From: Roseovarius indicus
Lineage (GTDB): Bacteria; Pseudomonadota; Alphaproteobacteria; Rhodobacterales; Rhodobacteraceae
Reading direction: 5' to 3'
Assembly: GCF_008728195.1 (NCBI RefSeq)
Contig: NZ_CP031598.1
Coordinates: forward strand, 4,092,001-4,156,000
Length of the DNA stretch: 64,000 nucleotides
Part shown: in pieces, positions 39,624 through 49,225 of the stretch
Layout of the letters: the number at the start of each line of letters is the position of its first letter
Numbering within the stretch: position 1 is the first letter of the stretch
Translations under genes and position numbers: made by a program
The notes under the pieces: model-generated
Told to the model about the DNA's origin: nothing
Database searches by the model: none
What the model saw: the letters and a program-made list of their open reading frames with translations, nothing else

Positions 39624-41762
39624 ATGACTAATGATCACCCTTCCGTTCTACTGGTTGTGGGACAGTCAGCGCTGGCGAACCGGTTTGAAAAGTCACGGGT
39701 GCACTCGATTTGGCGCGGGCTATGCCAGTGTGTGGAAACCTGGCGGCTTGAAGTCGCAACCACTTCAGACGAACGCTTTTCCGGCAAACGTTACGTGAAG
39801 ACCACCCCGGAAGCTCTCAAATCAGAGTTCTATACGTTCCTGGTAGAAAGCCAGGCCGAAACCGTGATCTTGGCTGGCGACTCCGATCTTACCGACGATC
39901 TCCTTGGGTCCGGTTTGCGTGTGATTTCGCTCGCAGACGGCTACGGCACGGTTCCGGAATGCGCGACAGAAATCTGGACGCGCCATGCCGACCAGATCGA
40001 CCCCGGTCTGATCGGTTCGCGTACCGTTGAAATCATACCCGATGCGTTCGAGCCGGCAACGGACAACGTCAGCCCCACGACCAGAGGCAACCGGATTGCA
40101 GTAATCGGCGACCCCGAGAGCCTGACGGATAATTCTCTGCAGAAAGTTACTAGGGACTTCAGCGAATTCGCAGTGACACCGGCATTCTCGGAGGCCCTTG
40201 CCCAGCGCGGCGTCGGCCCGCTATTCGTATTTGACACGGAGGGAGAAACACTTGAGGAGGCCGCTGCCTGTGCCATTCTCGGTACCGAAAGCAACATGGT
40301 ACCACTCCTGACTTGGTCAATGCTGAACGGGTGCAGCATTGTCTGGCCAGCGGGCCACGAATTGGAAGATGACAATCTGACCTGTATTGATCCGTTGGCG
40401 ACACTCAAGGCGATCTCCGATGCCCTGCAGGTAGAGATGCCGGACGACGAGGCAGAGACGGGCGCGCTCGTCGCCCGGAACCTCGAAACCGATATCTCGC
40501 TGGTAAGGGCGATGTTTCATCCCGCAGTTCGGCTCTATGACGCGATATGTGAATGCAAAGGAAGCGCTCCTGCCGGGTGCATAACGGGCCAGGTTCGGCT
40601 TGAGAAAGGGGACCCGGATGGACTCCTCAATGCTTGGATAACGGAGATGGCGCCTAATCCAAATTATGAGGGAGCGAGATTTCGGGGATCGGCTGCTTTG
40701 CGAGATGACGTCGACTTGGAAGATGTTATCGTCGATATCGACGCCTGGGGCTGGCATGTAGCAAGTATTAGAGTTCCCAGCGACCTCGAAGTACAAGTTG
40801 CCGGGCTCATCTCCATGTCCACCTTGCACGACAGATCCAAGGCCGAAGTGCAATACTGGAGCCGCATGCCAGACACGCGTATCCAGCTTGGCAAGAAGTT
40901 GTATCAGGAAGAACCGGTTCTTAGAGATGATGATGGTCCTTTTCTCTACCGTCAGACAGGCGATTTTCCGTTCAATCGGGACAGCCTGACCGTATTACCA
41001 CCAGAGAATTTCGGTCAAAAATTCACCCGGTTCCATCTCTTCAACAAGCGAAGCGTCTCATCCGTACTTCTTGAATCTTTGCGGGATAGTTACAGGGGCC
41101 GTGTGGGTTGGCTCATCGGAAATGGTCCCAGCGTCCGTCTGGAAGATCTCGACCAATTGGCAGAGTCAGAATGTCTTTGCTTTGGGTTTAATCGGTTCTA
41201 CCTAGCCCATGAAGACACGAAACTTCGCCCCAAATTCACGGTAACAGGCGACCTGCAGATGATCGAGGATTTCGGTCAGGAGGTGGTCGACAGTTCCGGC
41301 GGGACCGTCTTCGTAGCTCATGAGGAGGCGCCGGATCTTGTAGGCGACTACATCTGGGTCAGACAGATAAGCGTCTCCCCTTCACTTTTCTCTACCAACG
41401 CTGCCGACTTCGTGACGCCAGGCGGGTCCTCCGTCTATGTCGCGCTGCAGATTGGATATTATCTCGGTATTCGGAAGTGGTACATGTACGGGGCCGATTT
41501 TACTTTCAAGTTCATGCCGCCGCGGCGGGGTTCCAGCGCCTTCCGCACGGCCACCGGCGACGGCAATCACTTCATTTCAAACTACAGAAGCGGCCGCGCC
41601 TGGTGCCCGCCTTCTATCGAGAACATTCTTCCGTCATTCTATTCTGCACGCTTGGCGATGGAGATGGACGGCGGCTTTATTCGCAACGCCACGCGCGGGG
41701 GCAATCTGCACGTGTTCGAGCGTATGGATTTCGAGGATGCACTTGCGGATACGATCTCCTAA
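39624..41762 (+). CDS. Large protein with a sialyltransferase/DUF115-like C-terminal domain
   Basis: The ATG at 39624 is used (an upstream TTG is in the same frame), giving 712 residues. Residues about 490-712 match the Campylobacter CstI/CstII (GT42) and Maf/DUF115 layout: WLIGNGPSVRLEDLD, FGFNRFYL, then SSVYVALQIGYYLGIRKWYM, GADF and NHFISNYRSG with the conserved His. Residues 1-490 carry no family I can name. The N-terminal third has a beta-strand-rich start like a Rossmann fold. With a CMP-sugar synthetase 5 kb downstream, it is a strong candidate for the enzyme that uses the CMP-activated sugar. Function is inferred. Confidence 0.65.
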   Translation: MTNDHPSVLLVVGQSALANRFEKSRVHSIWRGLCQCVETWRLEVATTSDERFSGKRYVKTTPEALKSEFYTFLVESQAETVILAGDSDLTDDLLGSGLRVISLADGYGTVPECATEIWTRHADQIDPGLIGSRTVEIIPDAFEPATDNVSPTTRGNRIAVIGDPESLTDNSLQKVTRDFSEFAVTPAFSEALAQRGVGPLFVFDTEGETLEEAAACAILGTESNMVPLLTWSMLNGCSIVWPAGHELEDDNLTCIDPLATLKAISDALQVEMPDDEAETGALVARNLETDISLVRAMFHPAVRLYDAICECKGSAPAGCITGQVRLEKGDPDGLLNAWITEMAPNPNYEGARFRGSAALRDDVDLEDVIVDIDAWGWHVASIRVPSDLEVQVAGLISMSTLHDRSKAEVQYWSRMPDTRIQLGKKLYQEEPVLRDDDGPFLYRQTGDFPFNRDSLTVLPPENFGQKFTRFHLFNKRSVSSVLLESLRDSYRGRVGWLIGNGPSVRLEDLDQLAESECLCFGFNRFYLAHEDTKLRPKFTVTGDLQMIEDFGQEVVDSSGGTVFVAHEEAPDLVGDYIWVRQISVSPSLFSTNAADFVTPGGSSVYVALQIGYYLGIRKWYMYGADFTFKFMPPRRGSSAFRTATGDGNHFISNYRSGRAWCPPSIENILPSFYSARLAMEMDGGFIRNATRGGNLHVFERMDFEDALADTIS

Positions 41763-41806
41763 GACACTCAGGCCGAAACCTTTCTACATGATTCTGAATT
41801 AGAACA

Positions 41807-44800
41807 ATGATCAAAACCTCTTCCCCAATGCGCATCGCAATCGCTGGAACGAACAACGATTCTATGTATTCCGGCGGGCGCTATCACGCCCTGATTGTCG
41901 CCTATGCGCTCGCACGCATCGGGATGGATGTTACTTTCATAACGAACAAGCGTCCCCGGTTCGTCGATGATCTCGATCCTCTTGCACCGGGTCAGGTGAA
42001 ATATGTTTTCACGCCAGATTTCCGCAGTTCCATACCGAAGGAGAATTTTGATTACGTCATTCTGATACCGACCGGTATCTTCCTGCCGGAGTTTTACGAA
42101 GCAGTCTTCGAATTCGCCCGTGGCGCCAGGGCGCGCATGGCACTTATCAATTTCGAAAGCGGCAACTGGTTCAATGCAGTGTCGCCGGCACCGCGCGATC
42201 TTCGTTTGTGGGAGTATTGGCGCCGGGCGGTTGCCGAGTCTGGCTTGGTGATTTCGAGCCTGCGGACAAGCGACCTTTACGCGCGAGAGTTCTACGATGC
42301 CGTTAATCCTGAGGATCTGAGGTTCGAAGTATGCGGCCCGCCCATCAACAGCCTTGCGGCAGCGGGCGGCCTCAACAAGCCGAAAGACGGTTCCGTCATC
42401 GCGTTTGTTCGTTCGAGCGATGCCCACAAAGGAGGGGCAGACCTTCTCGAACTTGACCCCGAAATACTTGCCGGCAGAACGCTTAAGATCGTCGCCGGAG
42501 GTCCGATCGACTCTGTATTCGCCGAGGACTTGAAGGCGCGCTTCATACCGGCAGGCGCAAAAGTTGAGTTTCACACCGCGATTTCCGACGCCGAGAAGTT
42601 CGTTTTGATCGGAAAGGCCCAAGCACTGCTATTCCCCAGCCGTTTCGAAGGTTTCGGCTATCCGCCGGTCGAAGCCGCCTACATGGGAACGGAAGTCGCC
42701 TGCTACGATCTTGAAGTTCTTGAGGAAACCGTCGGATCTGTGGCGCATTTTGCGCCGGTCGGTGACGTTGCAGCCTTGGGAGATGCCCTGGCAGAAGCCT
42801 TGGAGCGGGAGCCAAGGCAGGAAACATTGCACGCCGCCGTCAGGTCCATCGTCGACATCGACGAGGTGGCGTTGCGTCTGTCCGATATCCTCTTGCGCAG
42901 CATGAACGCCATCCGCGCAACCCCTGATACACGTGGTCATGCCTGCTGGGGGCCGTTTGTTCTAAGCGATGCAGACGCGAACATCAACTCCGTCCCCGCC
43001 ATGCCAGCGCTATTGCGCAGTTTCCGGAAAACCGGCGAAAACGCCTACCTTCTCTCTGTCCTGATGTGCGCGCCGACCCGTCACGTCACCGGTACGATCG
43101 AAGGAAAGGTCATGGAAGCTGTGCCTGTGTGCATAAAGGAGATAGACAGGCGGTTCGGTGAAGTCATATTCGAGGTTTCCGCGCACCTACCGGACTGGAC
43201 GGATAAGGATAAGGAACTGACGATAACGCTGCGTGATGCTCACGGCGCGGTTGTGCTTCAAGAACAGATTCGACTGAAGCAGTCGGCGCAATCGCTGAAC
43301 GCGACGCTATCACTTACTGACTTGGAGGAAGAGCCCGGCCAAACCAAACTAACGCTCAAAGCCAGCAAGAATGTGGACCGAATATCCTTCTCTCATGACC
43401 AGATAACTTGGGTGCATGCCGATGTGGTCGAAGGGGACGTGGAGTTCATCGTTCCCCAGACCAACTTGCACATGAGTGATCCGGTTTTTTACCTGTTTGC
43501 GGACGACCAGATCATCGACGTTTTTTCCGGAGTGCCGCCCTTTCCCGGTCTCCATGCTCATATTCCCGTTCATGATCATGGTCAGGGTATTATCGAGATT
43601 GCCGACCTAACGAACGAACACTGGAATTGCGGTGTTCTGCGCCGCCCGGGCAACAAGAGCGCCGGGGTCGTTGCCTGCATCACGCCGCATCAATCAAGAA
43701 GACCGCATGCCGGTGACACGATACGCTTGGCTTCAGGCAGGATCGTCAGGATTGAATCGATAGACTACAAGGGCAAGGTTGCAAACCTCCATTTCGGCGT
43801 CGAGATCGACCCTGACAACGAGGGGTATCCCAACGCATTGGTCAGGGTCGACCGCGCTACCGGCGTGTCGCCGGTACATGTCTCTGCCGAGAACTGGTCA
43901 AAGGGCTTCTGGAGCGGTGACGGCACGTCAGGCTCGCGCGTTGTTCTCCTGCCGTATGAAGCCATAGACGCTTTTGATCCGTCGCTTCCGGTTTCGCTTG
44001 TCGTTGACGGCTCGAAAGAGATAGAAATCGAACGGTTCGTTGACAACGGCTACGGTTACGTCGCCCGACTGAGCGAACCGCTGAACGTGTTCGGTTCTGA
44101 AATGCCGGAGTTCGATCTCATACCCTCGACAAGCCATGTCGGGCTGGACCAACCCGCTGACGAAAGCGCAGACGGATGGCCAGACAAGCCCCATTGGTCG
44201 ATGGGTGACAAATCCGGCCGAATCATCAACCTGTCTCCTGGCGCCAGAGTTGTCAGGAACGACGCACTCATCTTTCAGGACGGATCGGTACGCGGTATTC
44301 AGGATATCGCGTTCGACAAGGCTGCTGTATACATTTTGCTCGATCTTGCCCCGGCTGCGGATCATGCACGTCCGGCGCGGCTCGCAAGTTTCCGTGAGAA
44401 ATCCGATCTTTGGCATGGTCAGTCCGTGTATCCTTCGCCCGTGGAAAACCCCGGCGCCAACAAGGTACTCCGGATGAGCGACAATTTCCGCAAAAGTCGT
44501 ATCGCATTGCCCCAGGTGCCCGCAAAGGATCGGCCACGGGTTCTTTTCGCGTCCATCGTTCCGCCAGATCCCGCGAACCAGGGCAACAGGATTGTTACCC
44601 GCAATTTTATCACGCACCTCATCTCCCAGGGGTTCGACGTTGACCTGCTTTTGGTCGGTCATGTTTTGCCCGAACGTATGTTCCACCAGTTCGGCGACCG
44701 CGTCCGTGTGTTTCCGTTGCCCTTTCCGAACTGGACGGCGGAGCCGTCCACTCGGCTGAGACGCCACGTAACCGAAGAATTGCGCCAGATGAACCGGTCG

Positions 44801-46762
44801 CCGGCGGAGTCGGAAATATTCGACAGGTTGCTAGAGGATGCCTCACATTACCATCCGTTCTACATCGTGCCGGATTCCGTTGTCCGCACGGCGCGTGCGC
44901 TGTACCGATCAAACGAATACCATTCGATTGTTTGCAATTACACGCATATGATCCGCATCGCTTGCGAACTCGCGCCAATACGCCCGCTCCCCCCGGTCAC
45001 CATCGTAACCCATGACGCCTTGTCACGCTTGCCACTCAAGTTCGATGGCAAGCCTTTTGATACGATGTACCGGCGCTGCACGCCCGACATGGAAAGGGAT
45101 GTGCTCAATGCCGTGCCGGGTGCAACCATCCTCGCCATCTCGACCAGCGAACAGGCCTACTTCAAAGAAATCGGGGTGACCAATCCAATCGAACTCTGCG
45201 AGTATGATGGCCTTAAGGAGTGTGCGCTTTACAAGGTCTTCCCCACGGCGTTCGACAAGCGGCGCCTGATCTTTCACGCCAGTAACAATCCAATGAACCA
45301 GGTCGCAATTGACTGGTTTCTCAACAATTGCTGGAGCAAGGTCCAGCGGGTCGTGTCTCACGCAAAGCTGGTAATATGCGGCGCGATTTCGCAGCACGTT
45401 GATGCTTCAATTCCCGGGATCGAACGGCATGGACCCGTCGAGCGCGAGACGTTGATGGGGCTGCTGGGCACAAGCAGCGTGGCCATCAATCCAACGCTTG
45501 TCGGCACCGGCCTCAAGATTAAGACCGTGGAAGCGATCTGCGCTGGTCTGCCCAGTGTCTGCCTGCCTGCGGCAATTGAAGGCTTGGAGGCGGTGGCCGA
45601 TGATTTCTGTATTCTAGCGGAAGATGCGCCATCCTTTGTCGACGCCTGCGTAAGACTTTTGACGGAAAAGGACACTTGGAACGGGTTGAACCAAAGTTCG
45701 ATGGCTCTCGCCCAGAAACGATTTTCCGAGGCCGCCATCTATGGCGCGGTTGATGCACGTATGGGCTGGGACAAAGGTACCGACGAGCGATTTGCGGCAG
45801 CAAGGTCCGAGTACTCGTTTTCGGAAGCTCCAAGCCTGGACGATCTGGTTAACTCAGTCAGCGAGACGGACAGGAGTAACATTACAACCGCGCGGCACCT
45901 TCAGTCGATAGGCAAGGTCAAATGGGCAAGCCATATCCTGAACAGAGCGAGTGAACAGTTGGAGTGCAACGGACCATTTGGCCTGTGGCTCAAGTCCGCT
46001 CAAACTGCAAATTTGGTTACCCCGCCTAGCATTGCGCTGAATTCAACCGCGCGATGCTTAGCCGAACGACCAACCGAGGGAGCTGCTTACGCAGAGGCAA
46101 TCAAGGCGGCGCTGGCTCAGAACGAAATGGAACTTGCCGAGAATATTTGGCAACACATGGCTCTGACCATGCCCGGGAGTCCGGCCTCTGCGCAGTTTGC
46201 AGAGGATATGGGCCTGTTACGCGGCACGTCCATTTCCGCTGGCTGGAAGCCATCACCACTCAGCATTCCTTTGAACTCGAAACGAGAGTTGAACACGCTT
46301 CTCTCAAAGGGCGATAAGGTCGGCCCCGGCTGGAGCTCGGTGGAACAATTGGGCGCCTGGACCTGTAGTCGCTATGCCCGACTTGACCTGACTTTTCCCG
46401 CAACAAACGCGCCACTCAAGCTTGTCCTGACTGGCCATCAACATCAGAAAGGCCAGGACTCTGGAGACCGCATTATCAGGTTTTCTATCGACGGCGCGGA
46501 CGTCGGGGTGGTAACGATTCCTTTCAACAGTCCCAGGCATAGCCTTGAGTTCGAAGTGCCGGCGCAGGGAGCTGAGGCTAGGACGTCGCTGACGATCTCG
46601 CTTGAAATACGCAACCCTTCCCCCCTGAGGCTGGAGACTGGCGAACTCAAAGACCCGCGGGCCATGGGGTACTCCCTTCGCGCCATTCTCTTGGAAGAGA
46701 AGTCCGAGAGGAAGAAGAAAAGGGCTGGCAAGTCACGCAGGTCTGCGAATTCCGGAGCGTAG
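41807..46762 (+). CDS. Giant two-domain glycosyltransferase (two GT4-like modules)
   Basis: The 1651-residue protein starts with a GT4-type glycosyltransferase (about 8-375; PSRFEGFGYPPVEAAYMG is the C-terminal nucleotide-sugar motif). A middle 500 residues follow with beta-sandwich-like segments. A second GT4-like module spans about 905-1320 (RVLFASIVPPDPANQGN opening and GTGLKIKTVEAICAGLPSV acceptor/donor loop). The end is helical, then a beta-sandwich-like domain and a basic C-terminus (KKKRAGKSRRS). Two fused transferases suggest a polymerase that adds alternating sugars. It follows the sialyltransferase-like gene by 44 bp. An ATG seven codons further in is an alternative start. Confidence 0.75.
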   Translation: MIKTSSPMRIAIAGTNNDSMYSGGRYHALIVAYALARIGMDVTFITNKRPRFVDDLDPLAPGQVKYVFTPDFRSSIPKENFDYVILIPTGIFLPEFYEAVFEFARGARARMALINFESGNWFNAVSPAPRDLRLWEYWRRAVAESGLVISSLRTSDLYAREFYDAVNPEDLRFEVCGPPINSLAAAGGLNKPKDGSVIAFVRSSDAHKGGADLLELDPEILAGRTLKIVAGGPIDSVFAEDLKARFIPAGAKVEFHTAISDAEKFVLIGKAQALLFPSRFEGFGYPPVEAAYMGTEVACYDLEVLEETVGSVAHFAPVGDVAALGDALAEALEREPRQETLHAAVRSIVDIDEVALRLSDILLRSMNAIRATPDTRGHACWGPFVLSDADANINSVPAMPALLRSFRKTGENAYLLSVLMCAPTRHVTGTIEGKVMEAVPVCIKEIDRRFGEVIFEVSAHLPDWTDKDKELTITLRDAHGAVVLQEQIRLKQSAQSLNATLSLTDLEEEPGQTKLTLKASKNVDRISFSHDQITWVHADVVEGDVEFIVPQTNLHMSDPVFYLFADDQIIDVFSGVPPFPGLHAHIPVHDHGQGIIEIADLTNEHWNCGVLRRPGNKSAGVVACITPHQSRRPHAGDTIRLASGRIVRIESIDYKGKVANLHFGVEIDPDNEGYPNALVRVDRATGVSPVHVSAENWSKGFWSGDGTSGSRVVLLPYEAIDAFDPSLPVSLVVDGSKEIEIERFVDNGYGYVARLSEPLNVFGSEMPEFDLIPSTSHVGLDQPADESADGWPDKPHWSMGDKSGRIINLSPGARVVRNDALIFQDGSVRGIQDIAFDKAAVYILLDLAPAADHARPARLASFREKSDLWHGQSVYPSPVENPGANKVLRMSDNFRKSRIALPQVPAKDRPRVLFASIVPPDPANQGNRIVTRNFITHLISQGFDVDLLLVGHVLPERMFHQFGDRVRVFPLPFPNWTAEPSTRLRRHVTEELRQMNRSPAESEIFDRLLEDASHYHPFYIVPDSVVRTARALYRSNEYHSIVCNYTHMIRIACELAPIRPLPPVTIVTHDALSRLPLKFDGKPFDTMYRRCTPDMERDVLNAVPGATILAISTSEQAYFKEIGVTNPIELCEYDGLKECALYKVFPTAFDKRRLIFHASNNPMNQVAIDWFLNNCWSKVQRVVSHAKLVICGAISQHVDASIPGIERHGPVERETLMGLLGTSSVAINPTLVGTGLKIKTVEAICAGLPSVCLPAAIEGLEAVADDFCILAEDAPSFVDACVRLLTEKDTWNGLNQSSMALAQKRFSEAAIYGAVDARMGWDKGTDERFAAARSEYSFSEAPSLDDLVNSVSETDRSNITTARHLQSIGKVKWASHILNRASEQLECNGPFGLWLKSAQTANLVTPPSIALNSTARCLAERPTEGAAYAEAIKAALAQNEMELAENIWQHMALTMPGSPASAQFAEDMGLLRGTSISAGWKPSPLSIPLNSKRELNTLLSKGDKVGPGWSSVEQLGAWTCSRYARLDLTFPATNAPLKLVLTGHQHQKGQDSGDRIIRFSIDGADVGVVTIPFNSPRHSLEFEVPAQGAEARTSLTISLEIRNPSPLRLETGELKDPRAMGYSLRAILLEEKSERKKKRAGKSRRSANSGA

Positions 46763-46957
46763 CCCGATGTGGCGGGTCTGGGGCGCAAAAACTTGCCGAT
46801 TACGACTGCTCGTAATGGCCTTTAGAATTAGCAAAGAATGGTCAATGCTGGCCCGAGTTTTTCAAAGTGATCATGCGGCAAAGTAAGGCGGCAAAAAAAC
46901 GGCCTTTTTTCGGTCACTGGCATCCGGTATATCAAGATCAAAGACAACGAGGGGCTA

Positions 46958-47623
46958 ATGAAAAGTGTTGCGATGATACCCGCCCGCATGGGCAGTCAGC
47001 GTCTTCCCAAAAAAAATCTGGCAGACTTCCACGGCTCGCCCCTGATTGTTCACGCGATACGTAAGTGTTTTGCGACAGGTCTATTCGATGAAGTCTGGGT
47101 CAACTCCGAGCATCCGGATTTCGGGCCAATTGCTGAAGCAGAAGGAGCGCATTTTCATCAGCGTCCAGAAGAGCTTGGCAACAACAACGCAACCTCGGAG
47201 CAGTTCATCGCCGAGTTTCTCGAAAAACAGGATTGCACCTTCATATACCAAGTCCATTCTATCGCGCCGCTTCTGTCGGTGTCAGACCTAAAAAAGTTCG
47301 TCGCTGAAATGCAGACTGACCAATACGACGCGCTCATGAGCGTGGTCGATGAAAACCTTGAATGCCTGTACAAGGATGAGCCTGTCAACTTTACCTTTGC
47401 CGAAAAGACCAACAGCCAATATCTCATACCGGTCAGGCGCATCGTTTGGGCGGTAACGGCATGGAGACGGGAAACCTATCTTGGGGCGATCAAGTCTGGA
47501 AATTGTGCAACGTATTCGGGGCGCATCGGATACATATCGGTCGGGCGCATGGCTGGGCATGTCATCAAAACCCAGGAAGACTTGGATGTCGCAGCTGCGC
47601 TTTACGACATTTTGGCGGACTAA
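46958..47623 (+). CDS. CMP-sugar synthetase (acylneuraminate/Kdo cytidylyltransferase family)
   Basis: The 221-residue protein opens with the CTP-binding loop IPARMGSQRLPKKNL (about 7-21), typical of NeuA and KdsB-type enzymes, and has an acidic motif, SEHPDFG, near 49 and a C-terminal KTQEDLDVA. It activates a keto-acid sugar (sialic, legionaminic or Kdo-like) as CMP-sugar. The class between NeuA and KdsB cannot be resolved here. No neuB/kdsA condensing enzyme is in the window. It is 195 bp after the giant transferase gene and 17 bp before fkbM. Confidence 0.85.
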   Translation: MKSVAMIPARMGSQRLPKKNLADFHGSPLIVHAIRKCFATGLFDEVWVNSEHPDFGPIAEAEGAHFHQRPEELGNNNATSEQFIAEFLEKQDCTFIYQVHSIAPLLSVSDLKKFVAEMQTDQYDALMSVVDENLECLYKDEPVNFTFAEKTNSQYLIPVRRIVWAVTAWRRETYLGAIKSGNCATYSGRIGYISVGRMAGHVIKTQEDLDVAAALYDILAD

Positions 47624-47640
47624 CAACAGGATTCATGTAA

Positions 47641-48459
47641 GTGACCATTGATACGACCCCATACTGGAAAGCCCTCTGCAAGACAGGCTCACCTGCAAAG
47701 CTTGCGCAGTTCCGCGAGGCAATTATTGAACATTCCTACAGATACAGGCTAGCCAGTGGCGACACCGCCGTCGATGTGGGGGCTCACCGAGCACGGCACA
47801 CCATTCCTATGGCGGAAACCGTTGGTCGGCAGGGCACCGTCTTCGCAATTGAGGCGGCGCCCGAAATGCAGAAGAAACTGCGAGCTCAAGTCAATCACTC
47901 CGGCGTCAAAGACATACGGAATATTGTAATATATTTAGACTATGCTTTGTCCGACAAGGAAGCAAAAGCAGAGTTCTTCTATCTCCCCAAGCACGGCTCA
48001 GGACTGAGTTCGCTGTCCAAACCGGCGAATGTTCCGGAAAACGCAGAGGTCGTGGTCGAGAAAGTTGAGATGCGTCGGCTTGACGACCTGATAGATGCAC
48101 ATACACCTGTCCGTTTTATCAAGGCCGACATCGAAGGCGCCGAATACCATGCGTTTCGCGGCGCAAAGAAACTGATTTCGGCCAACCGACCGATGATGGT
48201 GTTTGAACACCAGGCTCAAAATGATGCAGAGCGCTTCGGCTATACTGAGCAGGATTTTTTCGACCTTTGGCGTGATATTGATTATTCCCTTTACAGCGTC
48301 TTCGGTCGGGCGGTCACAACAGAAAATTGGGGGGAACCCAACGCTCATGACATTTTCGCCGTACCGAACGAGGAAAAAGAAGTGCACAGGGAGATCATCT
48401 CGTTGAGCATCGTTCGCGCCATCGAAGATCTTCTCAAGGAAGATGACGAAAAGGCGTAG
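47641..48459 (+). CDS. FkbM-family SAM methyltransferase
   Basis: The start is a GTG; the next ATG would lose the N-terminal helices. The 272-residue protein has a SAM-binding segment DTAVDVGAHRARHTIP (about 40-55; a G-x-x-x-G variant), EAAPEM (about 71), and the FkbM signature RFIKADIEGAEYHAFRGAKKL (split; about 157-178). It would O-methylate a sugar. The SAM loop has AHRARH in place of the usual GxGxH, a small deviation. It lies in the operon after the CMP-sugar synthetase. Confidence 0.82.
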   Translation: MTIDTTPYWKALCKTGSPAKLAQFREAIIEHSYRYRLASGDTAVDVGAHRARHTIPMAETVGRQGTVFAIEAAPEMQKKLRAQVNHSGVKDIRNIVIYLDYALSDKEAKAEFFYLPKHGSGLSSLSKPANVPENAEVVVEKVEMRRLDDLIDAHTPVRFIKADIEGAEYHAFRGAKKLISANRPMMVFEHQAQNDAERFGYTEQDFFDLWRDIDYSLYSVFGRAVTTENWGEPNAHDIFAVPNEEKEVHREIISLSIVRAIEDLLKEDDEKA

Positions 48460-48494
48460 CCGCCAAGCTTCCCCTTGAATCTGCGGCGGGCGAG

Positions 48495-49190
48495 ATGACG
48501 CTTGAAACCTTACCTTTTTCAAACAAGGGCGCGGCAGAGGCGGCATGCTCTGACTGGCTGGCCGGCAAGTTGGTGTCGGCGTTGGAGAATACTCCGGATC
48601 GCGTTACCGTTCTTGTGTCAGGCGGATCCACACCCACCCGTGTCCTGCCAGCCATACTCACACGTGACCTCGATTGGAACCGAATTGACTGCGTCGCAAG
48701 CGACGAACGCATAGTAGCCCCCTCTGATCCAGACTCGACGGAAGGCATGATCCACCGTCTCTTCTCCGAGGCTGGCCGACCACTCAATTACGCAGGCCTC
48801 GGTAGCGCCACTGTTCCAGATGCAGCCCTCGCTGAATGGCGACGCGCCCGCGCTGACATTGCATGGCCTCCGGCAGTGGGCCTGCTCGGAATCGGGGAAG
48901 ACGGGCATACCGCCTCTTTGTTTCCCGGACGACCTGAAGCGGAGGATCCATTCTTGGAGGATGCGCTGGTTCCCGAAACCGCCCCTCACCGCCACCCTCG
49001 CGTAACCCTTGGTCTAAAGACACTCGGCCAGTGCCCCGCACTGGGCCTCGTAATCGCCGGAGCCGGCAAACGGCAGGCTCTGAAGTTGGACCCTGCCGGC
49101 CTTTTCCGAAGTCTTGCGGTGATCACCCGCGTTATGGTGTTCTCGGAAGAGGAGCCTACTGGGAGAAATAGACTAACGAGTGTAAAATGA
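48495..49190 (+). CDS. 6-phosphogluconolactonase-type (NagB/SOL) protein
   Basis: The 231-residue protein has the family phrases VLVSGGSTPT (about 39-48) and GIGEDGHTASLFPG (about 131-144) of 6-phosphogluconolactonase. The catalytic His is in GEDGHTAS. Here it sits within the polysaccharide locus rather than beside zwf, so it may act on another sugar lactone. Its last codons (TSVK) reach the end of an IS3 remnant at about 49190, so the natural C-terminus may have been altered. It is 35 bp after fkbM. Confidence 0.8.
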   Translation: MTLETLPFSNKGAAEAACSDWLAGKLVSALENTPDRVTVLVSGGSTPTRVLPAILTRDLDWNRIDCVASDERIVAPSDPDSTEGMIHRLFSEAGRPLNYAGLGSATVPDAALAEWRRARADIAWPPAVGLLGIGEDGHTASLFPGRPEAEDPFLEDALVPETAPHRHPRVTLGLKTLGQCPALGLVIAGAGKRQALKLDPAGLFRSLAVITRVMVFSEEEPTGRNRLTSVK

Positions 49191-49225
49191 CCCATTTGAT
49201 CTGCCTCCGTTGGGTCCCTCGTTCA

